Below, one piece after another: positions 8,828 through 16,787 of a DNA stretch of 42,585 nt. The notes beneath the pieces were generated by a model. The model made no database searches, was not told where the DNA came from, and worked only from the letters and a program-made list of their open reading frames with translations. Both the position numbers and the translations under genes were made by a program. The first letter of the stretch is position 1, and each line of letters opens with the position of its first letter. The DNA comes from CAWUKT01 sp963923035. GTDB lineage: Bacteria; Bacteroidota; Bacteroidia; J057; JADKCL01. The stretch lies in assembly GCA_963923035.1 (NCBI GenBank), contig CAWUKT010000061.1, positions 1 through 42,585 of the forward strand, given 5' to 3'.

Positions 8828-8953
8828 TCTATTTCCCCTTTCTTTTGTCCTTCCTCTGTTTCCCGTACCTCTTTCACACGCGGGGAAAGGATTTGTTTCC
8901 GTTTTTGATTATTTTACCCTTCGTTCTAAATCAATATCTCACATACGGCTCTT

Positions 8954-10204
8954 ATGAAAAGATTTCCGCTGGTTTTTGCACTGGTTTGTATTGTATTGGG
9001 GAGTAGCATCTGGACTGGATGCAAACGAGACGAGGACATGGATCCCGTCATCAATCCCATCAACGAGCGGGGGCGGTTGCTGAGTGCGGAGCGGATCGTT
9101 TCCTACGATTCGACCGGGATCGACTCGATCATCCAATCGGTGAATCCCTTCCTCAATTTATTCTTCGCGAAGACCTACGACGTCGAGTTCTGGAAGATTG
9201 GTTATGTGACGATCGATCAGTTTGGGAATACGACTTCGGCTTCGGGCGGAGCGGTGCTGCCGCGGGCCCGCAGTGGTAGTGTGCCGGCGGCTTCGGTCGT
9301 GGGGTATTGCCACGGGACCGTGTTGCACAAGGATGGCGCGCCTTCGAGGGGTGGGGGCGAAACGACGATTGGCTTGTTGTTGGCGACAGATGGCTATGTG
9401 GTGGCCATGCCCGATTACCTCGGGCTGGGCGATGGTGTTGAATTTCATCCCTATTCCCATTCCAAAACGGAAGCTACGGCCACGATTGACATGATCCGGG
9501 CCACCCAGGAGCTCGCCACCAATCAGGAAAAAGAACTAGATGGGAAGTTGTTCCTGACGGGCTATTCGCAGGGCGGCCATGCGGCCATGGCCACCCAACG
9601 CGAGATCGAGGAATACCACACTACTGAATTCAATCTTTTGGGCTCGGCCCCCATGTCAGGTGCCTATGATATCTCCGGCGTTCAGGAGCAGTACCTCCTG
9701 GCCTTCGATCCGTATCCCACTCCCGGCTATCTCCCCTTCATTCTCTGGGGCTATAAATCGGTCTATGACTATTTGCCCGAACCCGCGACCATCCTCAAGC
9801 CGCCGTACGATACCATCATCCCGCCGATGATGGACCAGACCTTTTCCATCGGTCAGTTGAACGATGTGGCCGATCCGGTGCCGCGGCGGATGATCATGGA
9901 TTCGGTGATGGATGCCTACGAAAACGATCCCAACCACCCGCTCAAGGTTGCCCTGCGGGACAATGACCTGTACCTGGGCTGGGTGCCCCAAAGCAATTTG
10001 CGGATGTACTACTGTGAAGGTGACGACCAGGTTGCTTACGAGAATTCCATTGTGGCGTACAATTCATTTACGATGGCCGGCGCGCCCAATGTGAGCGTCT
10101 GGCGGATCGATACCGACAGCGATGTATTGGACCACAACGACTGTGCGCCGGGCTGTTTGCTCGCCGGCAAGCTGTGGTTTGATTCGTTGCGGAATGCGAA
10201 TTGA
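8954..10204 (+). CDS. Secreted alpha/beta hydrolase, lipase-like
   Basis: A 416-aa exported hydrolase. The N-terminus (MKRFPLVFALVCIVL) is a signal peptide; Cys23 in SIWTGCKRD could be a lipoprotein Cys, although the -3 residue (W) is atypical. The nucleophile elbow GYSQGG puts the catalytic Ser at 205. The acid is probably in YYCEGDDQVAYENS and the His in VLDHNDCAPGC near the C-terminus, giving a Ser-Asp-His triad. The segment ATDGYVVAMPDYLGLGDG is typical of secretory lipase/prolyl-oligopeptidase-like enzymes of Bacteroidota. The substrate is not predictable; esterase or lipase activity on extracellular lipids or peptides is inference. Its stop TGA directly abuts the stop of the convergent gene (TGATCA). 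Confidence 0.8.
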   Translation: MKRFPLVFALVCIVLGSSIWTGCKRDEDMDPVINPINERGRLLSAERIVSYDSTGIDSIIQSVNPFLNLFFAKTYDVEFWKIGYVTIDQFGNTTSASGGAVLPRARSGSVPAASVVGYCHGTVLHKDGAPSRGGGETTIGLLLATDGYVVAMPDYLGLGDGVEFHPYSHSKTEATATIDMIRATQELATNQEKELDGKLFLTGYSQGGHAAMATQREIEEYHTTEFNLLGSAPMSGAYDISGVQEQYLLAFDPYPTPGYLPFILWGYKSVYDYLPEPATILKPPYDTIIPPMMDQTFSIGQLNDVADPVPRRMIMDSVMDAYENDPNHPLKVALRDNDLYLGWVPQSNLRMYYCEGDDQVAYENSIVAYNSFTMAGAPNVSVWRIDTDSDVLDHNDCAPGCLLAGKLWFDSLRNAN

Positions 10205-10861
10205 TCAGGGGTGACAGGTCACCGCACCAAAGTGGATGAAGGGCAAATTGCCCTGCCAGCCCTTCATAAAATCCTTTTCTGATAACCAGGCGACGCCTTC
10301 GTCATCGGCGACCGGACTTCTCCGGTCATTGATGTGGTGCTTCGGAACGAAATTTCCGACAGCAAACTTTCCTGGTTTGTGGCCCACCACCACGACCCAA
10401 TGGGCGACCATGCCGCCGTACAGGAACCCCATATCCAGGATGCAGGCCACCGGGTAGCCCCGCTTGACGTGGTCGATGAGCCAATTCTTCTTGCCTTTGT
10501 GGACCGTCACGGTATTGCGGGGCTCGTTGTGGCCCTGTGCATTCAGGCCGTAGCGTTGCAGGACTTCCCCGACCCTTTCAATCGACGTACCAAACAATCC
10601 CCCAATCATATCGGGCTTGCCCCAGGAGGCTTTGTACAGTCCTTCCACATTCTTACTCAGCGGATTGCTCACCGCGATCTTCTTCCAGTAGGTTAATAAA
10701 ATCGCCATCGCCGATTGCCCACAGGCATTTCCGTAGTTGAAAATATTGGTGAGCTCCAGCGTTCGCCCCGAATAATAGGGATACAAACGGCTTTTCGGGA
10801 TCCCAGGGCGGGGTTTGAAGTCCACTCCGCCGGGCATGTGGTAATCAGAATCAAGTCTCAT
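10205..10861 (-). CDS. C39-like papain-fold cysteine peptidase, cytosolic
   Basis: A 218-aa protein with a papain-like (C39-like) layout: Cys47 in YGNACGQSAMAILLTYW, His154 in GGMVAHWVVVVGH and Asn170 in FAVGNF form a plausible Cys-His-Asn/Asp triad. The pattern RGYPVACIL before the His is typical of C39-like domains. There is no signal peptide and no ABC transporter, so this is not a bacteriocin exporter. It could be a stand-alone peptidase or amidase; the substrate is unknown. It converges on the hydrolase gene with zero nucleotides between stop codons. The 291-bp gap upstream (10862-11152) contains a pyrimidine-rich tract (about 11020-11140) but no other gene that I can see. Confidence 0.6.
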   Translation of the reverse strand: MRLDSDYHMPGGVDFKPRPGIPKSRLYPYYSGRTLELTNIFNYGNACGQSAMAILLTYWKKIAVSNPLSKNVEGLYKASWGKPDMIGGLFGTSIERVGEVLQRYGLNAQGHNEPRNTVTVHKGKKNWLIDHVKRGYPVACILDMGFLYGGMVAHWVVVVGHKPGKFAVGNFVPKHHINDRRSPVADDEGVAWLSEKDFMKGWQGNLPFIHFGAVTCHP

Positions 10862-11152
10862 GGGATGGGGTTTGTGTGATCTAATGGAAAAAAGGGAATT
10901 ATTCTGGGGAATGCAAACAGGTTACGTAGGGAGATCGATTGAAATCGGAGAACATTAAATTTGAATGGGTTACGGGTCAAGGCAAATGCATGAATGGTGA
11001 AAGGGCGGCCCTACAAATTCCATTTCTGTTTCCCTTCATTTTCCTCCTCAAGCCCCCCTTCTTCTTTGTCCCCCGTCCATTTCTTCTCTCCCTTTTCTAG
11101 CCTTTCCTTCGAATTTCTCCCAACCTTTTCCTTTTGAATGTATTTTATAGTT

Positions 11153-12880
11153 ATGAAAAAGTTGCTTCTCCTCGCCTGGCTCGGACTTTGGATCGGTCCG
11201 GCCGTCGCCCAAACCAATATTTCCCTGACCAACTCCTTTGCGGATGCTGTCATCCGCGGCACGTACAATCCGGCGGACTACGCCGCCTCCACAGTCATTG
11301 ACCAAGCCGACAGCTTGGTCCAACGGATCCAGTCCGGTGTGTCACCGGACAGCCTGAAGGCCTACCTGACCGTCATGAGCCAATTCGGCAACCGCAATAC
11401 CGGCTCGGACACCAGTTCCTCCACCTTCGGGATTGGCGCGGCCCGGCGTTGGGCCCTGGGGAAGTTTGAGGAATTCAGCGCGGCCAATGAAGACCGCTTG
11501 TTGGTGGGCTACCTCGACTTCGATCGTTTGACCTGCAACGTTACGCGACATCGGAATGTGGTCGGGGTACTTCCCGGCTCCAATCCCTCTCCAGAGGGTT
11601 TTATCCTGATTGAGGGGCACCTGGACAGCCGCTGCGAGGACGTCTGCGACAGCTTGTGCATCGCCCACGGATCGGATGACAACGGATCGGGGTCAGCACT
11701 GGTGATGGAGCTCGCGCGGGTCATGAGCAAACTGACCTTTGATGAGACGATGGTCTTCATGCTAACTACGGGAGAAGAGCAAGGCCTCGTGGGCGCAGAG
11801 GCCCTGGCGACCTACTGCGACAACGAGAATATTCCGATCAAGGCGGTGCTGAACAACGATGTCATTGGCGGGATTTACTGCGGCAATACGGCTTCCCCGC
11901 CCGGTTGTCCGGGCGCTGGGGACGTCGATTCGCTCAATGTGCGCATCTACTCCTTTGGCGGATACAATTCCGCCTGGAAGCAGCTCGCCCGCTACAACAA
12001 GTTGCAGTGCCAGGAGATGCTCCTGCCGCTGGAGACGGTCCCGATGACCGTCAACATTATGACCGGAGAGGACCGCGTGGGACGGGGTGGAGACCACATC
12101 CCCTTCCGGATGGTCAATGTGGCGTCCTGCCGGTTCACGTCCGCCAATGAGCACGGCAATGGCTCGCCCAGTAGCGGCTATACCGACCGGCAGCACTCGA
12201 CCCGGGACAGCATTGGACTGGACCTCGACAACGACGGGGACCTCGATACCTTTTTCGTGGATTTCAATTACCTGGCCCGCAATGCCAAGATCAATGGCGT
12301 GGCCGCTGCGATGATCGGGACCGGACCGGCGACTCCGGCTACTTTCACCCCTACCGCTTTGCCGGGCGCCATCCGCATTGCCCTTCCTGCCACCCTCAAC
12401 CAACCTGCCTACCGCGTGGGCATCCGCACCCTCTCCAACGATTGGGACAGCGTCTACACCATCACCCAACTCACGGATACCATCACCGGGGTCAATCCCG
12501 GAGTGACGATTCTGAGTGTGGCGAGTGTGGACGACGAAGGCGTGGAGAGTTTGTTCACTTTCGAACGGAATGTGAATGTCCCGACTTCGACCGGCGAACC
12601 CGGTCCTGACCGGGGATTGCGCCTATTGCCCAACCGGCCCAATCCATTTGATGAACAGACGATTATCGCCGTTCAGATGGATGCGCCGATTGAGTTTCGG
12701 GAGGCTTATATTTTAATTGTAGATGCAACAGGGAGGGAGATCGAGCGGATCCCGATGACCTTGGAGGCGACCATGAACGAGGTGTCTTTCGTCCACGGTT
12801 TTCACGCGGCCGGTATCTATACCTATAGCCTCGTCGTAGACGGAGAGGTGGTTCAAACCCGCAAAATGATCATGGAATAA
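11153..12880 (+). CDS. Secreted M28 family metallopeptidase with T9SS domain
   Basis: A 575-aa secreted zinc aminopeptidase-like enzyme. I chose ATG 11153, which begins a clear signal peptide (MKKLLLLAWLGLWIGPAVAQ); the frame opens five codons earlier. The M28 metal ligands are visible in order: His in IEGHLDSR (about 154), Asp in GSDDNGSG (about 174), the Glu-Glu pair in TTGEEQG (about 207), Asp in NNDVIGG (about 233) and His in SANEHG (about 333). A fibronectin-like segment precedes the type A T9SS sorting domain (about 489-575, starting LRLLPNRPNPFD), so the product goes to the surface or medium. It probably releases amino acids from peptides. Its TAA directly abuts the convergent STAS gene. 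Confidence 0.9.
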   Translation: MKKLLLLAWLGLWIGPAVAQTNISLTNSFADAVIRGTYNPADYAASTVIDQADSLVQRIQSGVSPDSLKAYLTVMSQFGNRNTGSDTSSSTFGIGAARRWALGKFEEFSAANEDRLLVGYLDFDRLTCNVTRHRNVVGVLPGSNPSPEGFILIEGHLDSRCEDVCDSLCIAHGSDDNGSGSALVMELARVMSKLTFDETMVFMLTTGEEQGLVGAEALATYCDNENIPIKAVLNNDVIGGIYCGNTASPPGCPGAGDVDSLNVRIYSFGGYNSAWKQLARYNKLQCQEMLLPLETVPMTVNIMTGEDRVGRGGDHIPFRMVNVASCRFTSANEHGNGSPSSGYTDRQHSTRDSIGLDLDNDGDLDTFFVDFNYLARNAKINGVAAAMIGTGPATPATFTPTALPGAIRIALPATLNQPAYRVGIRTLSNDWDSVYTITQLTDTITGVNPGVTILSVASVDDEGVESLFTFERNVNVPTSTGEPGPDRGLRLLPNRPNPFDEQTIIAVQMDAPIEFREAYILIVDATGREIERIPMTLEATMNEVSFVHGFHAAGIYTYSLVVDGEVVQTRKMIME

Positions 12881-13246
12881 TCAGGCCGACGTGGTGGAAA
12901 CCTGCGGTTGCAGCAGGGCAATGGCCTCAGCTTCCGTTTCGACGACCTGCATCAGGTCCTCCACCTTGGTGATGCGGAAGACCTTCGCCACCAAATCATT
13001 CAACCCTACCAAAATGATCTGACCGTCCATATTGGTCAGGGCATTGTACACCTTGAGCAATTCGGAGATGCCGTAGGAATCAATCTGGGTGACCTCGGAA
13101 AAGTTGAGGATGAGTCGTCGGACGCCCTGCTCCACAATGGCTTCCTGGGCCGCGAGCCAGAATGTATGCTCAGCGGGGGCGCGGAATTGGCCTTTGAGAT
13201 CAAGGATATGCAAGTCGGCGGTGGAGCGGTGGACGATGGAAATCAT
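12881..13246 (-). CDS. STAS-domain anti-sigma factor antagonist
   Basis: A 121-aa single STAS domain. In SpoIIAA/RsbV proteins a phosphorylatable Ser in a D-S-(S/x)-G motif controls binding to an anti-sigma kinase. Here IDSYGISELL puts Ser57 at that site, after the typical LILNFSEVTQ strand; ILVGLNDLVAKVFRITKVEDLM corresponds to the C-terminal helix region. It is therefore likely a partner-switching regulator of a sigma or signalling output. No HATPase/RsbW kinase or PP2C phosphatase lies beside it, so its partners must be elsewhere. The ECF sigma gene at 16054 is close, but a link is speculative. I see no promoter box of the TAnnTTTG type. Confidence 0.85.
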   Translation of the reverse strand: MISIVHRSTADLHILDLKGQFRAPAEHTFWLAAQEAIVEQGVRRLILNFSEVTQIDSYGISELLKVYNALTNMDGQIILVGLNDLVAKVFRITKVEDLMQVVETEAEAIALLQPQVSTTSA

Positions 13247-13441
13247 GTTCTTGTTCGTTAAGTCGTTTTACATAGAGTCAATTTCTTTTAAACTCATTTT
13301 TACTTTCACTTTAAAGACGTCAATAACCACACCAACCCCCATATGAAGAAAGAAAATAGAGCTTTTTGTAGGGGAAATACAGGGGGAAATGAAAAATGGT
13401 GGATTTTCGGCCGGGGGAATCGGAATGCAGGTGAAAATCTT

Positions 13442-13449
13442 TAATTTCG
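13442..13449 (+). promoter_or_regulatory. -7-like element TAATTTCG before the LolC-like gene
   Basis: TAATTTCG matches TAnnTTTG at all but one fixed position and is followed by GGGG and then the ATG at 13454. It would drive a near-leaderless transcript of the three-gene unit 13454-16650. Confidence 0.3.
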
Positions 13450-13453
13450 GGGG

Positions 13454-14962
13454 ATGTTATTTTTCCTGCTCGGATTGGGAGTAACTGCCCTTTTGATGGC
13501 GTTGTTGACCTTGTTGCTGCGGTTACGGGTCTCTCTGGTGGTTCGGTTCACCATTGCCGCGATGCTTTTGGGCGCTCTGAGGGGCCTGCCCGGCCAGTTC
13601 CTGACCGAAGTTCCCGAGTGGCTCCCCTTCCTCGCCAACGGGGTTGCGCTGGGGACTTTTTTGTGCATGGGAGTGCCGTGGTGGAAAAAAGAAGGTTGGT
13701 GGGGCAGCAACCGCTTTGACTTCAATTTTGCCCTGCGTACCTCCTTCCGCTCTCAACGCTCCATCTCCTCCCTCGTCGTCCGGTTGGGCATTCTGAGCAT
13801 CATGCTCGGAATCGCTGTCATGGAGGTAACCGTCTCGATTGTCTCCGGCTTCGAAGATGCCATCCACAGCAAGGTGATCGGATTTGGTGGCCACGCCCGG
13901 ATTGGCAACCTGCTGGAAGAACTCGAATCAAAAGTCACGCCCCTCCCCCGCTACAATGAGTTTGTCCCGCAAATCGCGGCGATGGAGGAGGTTGAAAATA
14001 TCGCTCCCTATGTGATGAAACCCGCCATTTTGAAGGCGTCGGACCCGCAGGAAGGCGTCCTGCTCAAGGGCCTGGACAGCACTTACGATTGGCGCTTCTT
14101 CGAAAATGCCCTCCAGGAGGGCACCCTCCCGGACCTGAGCAAGGGCAAACGGGCCAGCAAGGACCTGCTGATCTCCCAGAAAATCGCTGACGTCATCGAC
14201 GCCCAAGTCGGGGACAAAGTAGTCGCCTACTTTTTCCTCTTTACGAACGATGCCGCCGATGGCGGCCGGGTGAAGGTCCGCTCCTTCGAGGTTGCGGGCA
14301 TCTACCAGACCGACCTCGGCGAATTTGACAGCCAGTACGCCCTCTGTGACCTTCGGGCCTTGCAGGGCATCTGGGGCTGGGGCGAGGACCAGGTCGCGGG
14401 CTTTGAAGTCCGCCTCCGCGACGTCGGCGGCGTGGACGGGATTGCGCCCGTCGCCACGGCCATGCAGGAATACCTCCCCTACCAATATGAGGCCACGCCC
14501 ATCACCAGCGAATACCCCGAACTCTTTGAGTGGGTCGAGCTCCAGGAACAAAATGTCTGGTTCATCCTCGACCTCATGATCATTGTCGCCGTCATCAACA
14601 TGATCTCGGTCCTCCTCATCCTGATCCTCGAACGGACCCGCACCATTGGCCTGCTCAAGGCCCTGGGCATGTCAGACGGGCGCGTTTGGAACCTCTTCGC
14701 CGTCAATGGCTCTTTCCTCGTCCTCATTGGCTTGTTCTTCGGCAACCTCCTCGGACTCGGCCTCATCGCCTCCCAGGACATTTGGGGCTGGCTGACCGTC
14801 GACCAGGAAAGTTATTTCGTGGAAGTCGTGCCGGTCGAATGGGTCTGGGATTGGTTCTTCTACATCAACCTCGGCGTCATGGCCATTTGTTCCTTTGCCA
14901 TGTACCTCCCTGCCCTGCTCGTTCTGCGCATTTCGCCCGTTCAAGCCCTCCGCTTCGATTGA
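13454..14962 (+). CDS. LolC/LolE-like FtsX-family ABC permease
   Basis: 502 aa. From residue about 90 on it is a standard LolC/E-type permease: FALRTSFRSQRSISSLVVRLGILSIMLGIAVMEVTVSIVSGFEDAI (first core TM segment and GFE motif, shown here as a description of residues 91-136 in parts), a large periplasmic domain (about 140-370), then an FtsX domain with ILERTRTIGLLKALGM, the cytoplasmic loop that contacts the ATPase, and three closing TM segments ending LRISPVQALRFD. Lol systems release lipoproteins from the inner membrane. Unusual is the first about 85 residues, which hold two or three extra hydrophobic segments before WWKKEGWWGSNRF; a start at a later ATG cannot be excluded. No LolD-type ATPase is adjacent. 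The stop lies 4 nt before the glycosyltransferase start. Confidence 0.8.
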   Translation: MLFFLLGLGVTALLMALLTLLLRLRVSLVVRFTIAAMLLGALRGLPGQFLTEVPEWLPFLANGVALGTFLCMGVPWWKKEGWWGSNRFDFNFALRTSFRSQRSISSLVVRLGILSIMLGIAVMEVTVSIVSGFEDAIHSKVIGFGGHARIGNLLEELESKVTPLPRYNEFVPQIAAMEEVENIAPYVMKPAILKASDPQEGVLLKGLDSTYDWRFFENALQEGTLPDLSKGKRASKDLLISQKIADVIDAQVGDKVVAYFFLFTNDAADGGRVKVRSFEVAGIYQTDLGEFDSQYALCDLRALQGIWGWGEDQVAGFEVRLRDVGGVDGIAPVATAMQEYLPYQYEATPITSEYPELFEWVELQEQNVWFILDLMIIVAVINMISVLLILILERTRTIGLLKALGMSDGRVWNLFAVNGSFLVLIGLFFGNLLGLGLIASQDIWGWLTVDQESYFVEVVPVEWVWDWFFYINLGVMAICSFAMYLPALLVLRISPVQALRFD

Positions 14963-14966
14963 TTCC

Positions 14967-16052
14967 ATGCTCATCCTGTTCACCATTGCCGCCAGCCTCA
15001 ACCTGCTTTTGTGGGCCTGGGTCATGGGTCCGTGGTGGAAAAAGGAAAATGAAAGCAGCGTGGAAAAATGGCCCTCGCTCTCGGTCGTGATTGCGGCCCG
15101 GAACGAATTGGAGAACCTGAAAGCGTTTTTGCCCCTGTTGTTCGCGTTGGAGTATGAGGGAGAATGGGAAATCGTTTTGGTGTTGGACCGGTGTAAGGAT
15201 GGTTCAGAGGAATGGGTGGGGGAAATGGAAAATGAACGGCTGAGATGGGTGAACATCGAAGCTACAGAGAATGGGTGGGCGCCGAAAAAATGGGCCTTGA
15301 GCCAGGGAATTGCAGCTGCCCGTTTCGAATCTCTTGTGTTTACGGATGCGGATTGCCGCCCCGAAGCTGGTTGGCTAGCGGGCATGGGCCGGGCCTTTTC
15401 GGCAGGTCATGACCTCGTGCTGGGCATGGGCCGCTACCGCCGCCATCCCGGCCTGCTCAATGCGTTCATTCGTTACGAGACCCTGGTGACGGGTCTCCTG
15501 TACGGCGGATTGGCCCGTCGAGGACGGGCCTATATGGGCGTGGGTCGCAACCTTGGGTATACCCAGGCGCTCTACGCCTCTGTGGGCGGATTTGAGGCCC
15601 ACAAGGGGCGCTTGTCGGGCGACGACGACCTCTTCGTGAATGCCGTGGGCCGCACGGCGCGGGTGGCCGTCCTCACGACGGGCGAGACGCATACGGTGAG
15701 CGCACCGGAGCGCACCTGGCCGGACTGGGTCCGGCAAAAAGTCCGGCACCTGGGTGCGGGGACCGCCTATCGCATTTCCACCCAGCTATTTTTGGCAATG
15801 TTTCATGGGGTGCATGCAATATTTTACTTATCTTTACTGTTGGTTCTTTGGGAACCGCAGGACCATAAAGTGATCGTAGGGGTGATTACGGCCCGCAGTT
15901 TAATACTCCTTTTGATGGGTTTTATACCATTTCGAAAATGGAAGGCTGGTCGGCTCCTGATCTATTTTTTGATGTTGGACATCCTCTATTTGTTCTACAA
16001 TTTCCTGCTCGTTCCCTTGTCCCTTGTCTCTCAACCTAAATGGAAAGGTTAG
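14967..16052 (+). CDS. Family 2 glycosyltransferase, membrane-associated
   Basis: 361 aa. An N-terminal hydrophobic anchor (MLILFTIAASLNLLLWAWVM) is followed by a GT-A fold: SLSVVIAARNE (about 37-47), the nucleotide-sugar/metal motif FTDADC (Asp127 and Asp129), and SGDDDLFVN, where the last acidic motif is expected. A basic Q-x-x-R/H-H-x-like segment (WVRQKVRHLGAG) fits processive or lipid-linked GT2 enzymes. Three C-terminal hydrophobic segments complete a bundle. It probably transfers a sugar to a lipid or polymer on the cytoplasmic side of the membrane; donor and acceptor are unknown. ATG 14967 follows the upstream stop by 4 nt and gives the anchor directly; the open frame extends 24 codons upstream in the overlap. 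The sigma gene starts 1 nt after its stop. Confidence 0.85.
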   Translation: MLILFTIAASLNLLLWAWVMGPWWKKENESSVEKWPSLSVVIAARNELENLKAFLPLLFALEYEGEWEIVLVLDRCKDGSEEWVGEMENERLRWVNIEATENGWAPKKWALSQGIAAARFESLVFTDADCRPEAGWLAGMGRAFSAGHDLVLGMGRYRRHPGLLNAFIRYETLVTGLLYGGLARRGRAYMGVGRNLGYTQALYASVGGFEAHKGRLSGDDDLFVNAVGRTARVAVLTTGETHTVSAPERTWPDWVRQKVRHLGAGTAYRISTQLFLAMFHGVHAIFYLSLLLVLWEPQDHKVIVGVITARSLILLLMGFIPFRKWKAGRLLIYFLMLDILYLFYNFLLVPLSLVSQPKWKG

Positions 16053-16053
16053 C

Positions 16054-16650
16054 ATGGCAGAAGCGTCCCAAAATACCAAAGACGATCTCGAACTCGTCCA
16101 ACGCGCCAAGGAAAATGACCCCAAGGCTTTCGAGAAGCTCCTGAGCAAGTATCGGAAGTCGGTCTACTACATGCTCCTGAAGATGGTCAACAATGCGGAT
16201 GACGCGGAAGACCTGACCCAGGAAGCATTTGCCAAGGCCTTCAATTCCCTCGCTAAATTCAACGCCAAGTACGCTTTTTCGACGTGGTTGTTCCGGATCG
16301 CCACCAACAACTGTATTGACTTTATCCGCAAAAAGCGGATTCAAACGGTTTCCATCGACACTCCCTACGAGAACGATGAAGGCGATAACATGAGCTTCGA
16401 TATCCAGGACCCCAAAATGGGACCGGATGACCTGATGCTCAAGCAACAGCGGAAGGAATACCTTACCAAAGCCGTGGAGAATCTCCCGGCCAAGTACCGT
16501 CGCCTGGTCGAGTTGCGCTACTTCAAGGAATTGTCCTACGATGAGGTCGCTCAGGAACTTGAACTCCCCTTGGGTACGGTAAAAGCCCAGCTGTTCCGCG
16601 CCCGGGAGCTCCTTAGCCAAGAACTGAAGCACATGCAGAGCAAGCTCTGA
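16054..16650 (+). CDS. ECF-type RNA polymerase sigma factor
   Basis: 198 aa. Region 2: DPKAFEKLLSKYRKSVYYMLLKM, NADDAEDLTQEAFAKAFNSLAKF (helix 2.2 to 2.3) and TWLFRIATNNCIDFIRKKR (2.4). Region 4: LPAKYRRLVELRYFKELSYDEVAQELELPLGTVKAQLFRARELL, a helix-turn-helix that reads the -35/-33 element. This is the RpoE/ECF layout. ATG 16054 follows the glycosyltransferase stop (TAG) by one base; the preceding in-frame TTG would overlap that gene. No anti-sigma gene follows, so its control is not visible. Being last in a permease-glycosyltransferase-sigma unit suggests an envelope-related regulon, by inference. Confidence 0.92.
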   Translation: MAEASQNTKDDLELVQRAKENDPKAFEKLLSKYRKSVYYMLLKMVNNADDAEDLTQEAFAKAFNSLAKFNAKYAFSTWLFRIATNNCIDFIRKKRIQTVSIDTPYENDEGDNMSFDIQDPKMGPDDLMLKQQRKEYLTKAVENLPAKYRRLVELRYFKELSYDEVAQELELPLGTVKAQLFRARELLSQELKHMQSKL

Positions 16651-16735
16651 TTTGATCCCCTTTACGTATTGGTTTCCTCTTCATTGTCTTCCGAAGACTT
16701 GGGATTCTTGTGTCGAAGGGAGATGGAGAAATAGA

Positions 16736-16770
16736 AAAAAACGGCCCCGGATTAATCCGGAGCCGCCTCA
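16736..16770 (-). terminator. Terminator of the amidohydrolase operon
   Basis: On the minus strand GGCTCCGGATTAATCCGGGGCC forms a strong stem (16743-16765 region) followed by a run of seven T. It is about 20-25 bp beyond the stop of the gene ending at 16788. The A-run lies on the + strand side, so it is oriented for the minus-strand operon. Confidence 0.75.
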
Positions 16771-16787
16771 TGGTGAGCTGATATGTC

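Noticed and set aside
8884..8906. GGAAA...TTTCC followed by GTTTTT as a possible terminator of ruvB
   Set aside because: The stem is only about five pairs and the fit is too weak to call.
16054..16650. A possible anti-sigma gene after the ECF sigma factor
   Set aside because: Only 137 bp separate it from the next (minus-strand) gene end, and no frame there resembles an anti-sigma factor.
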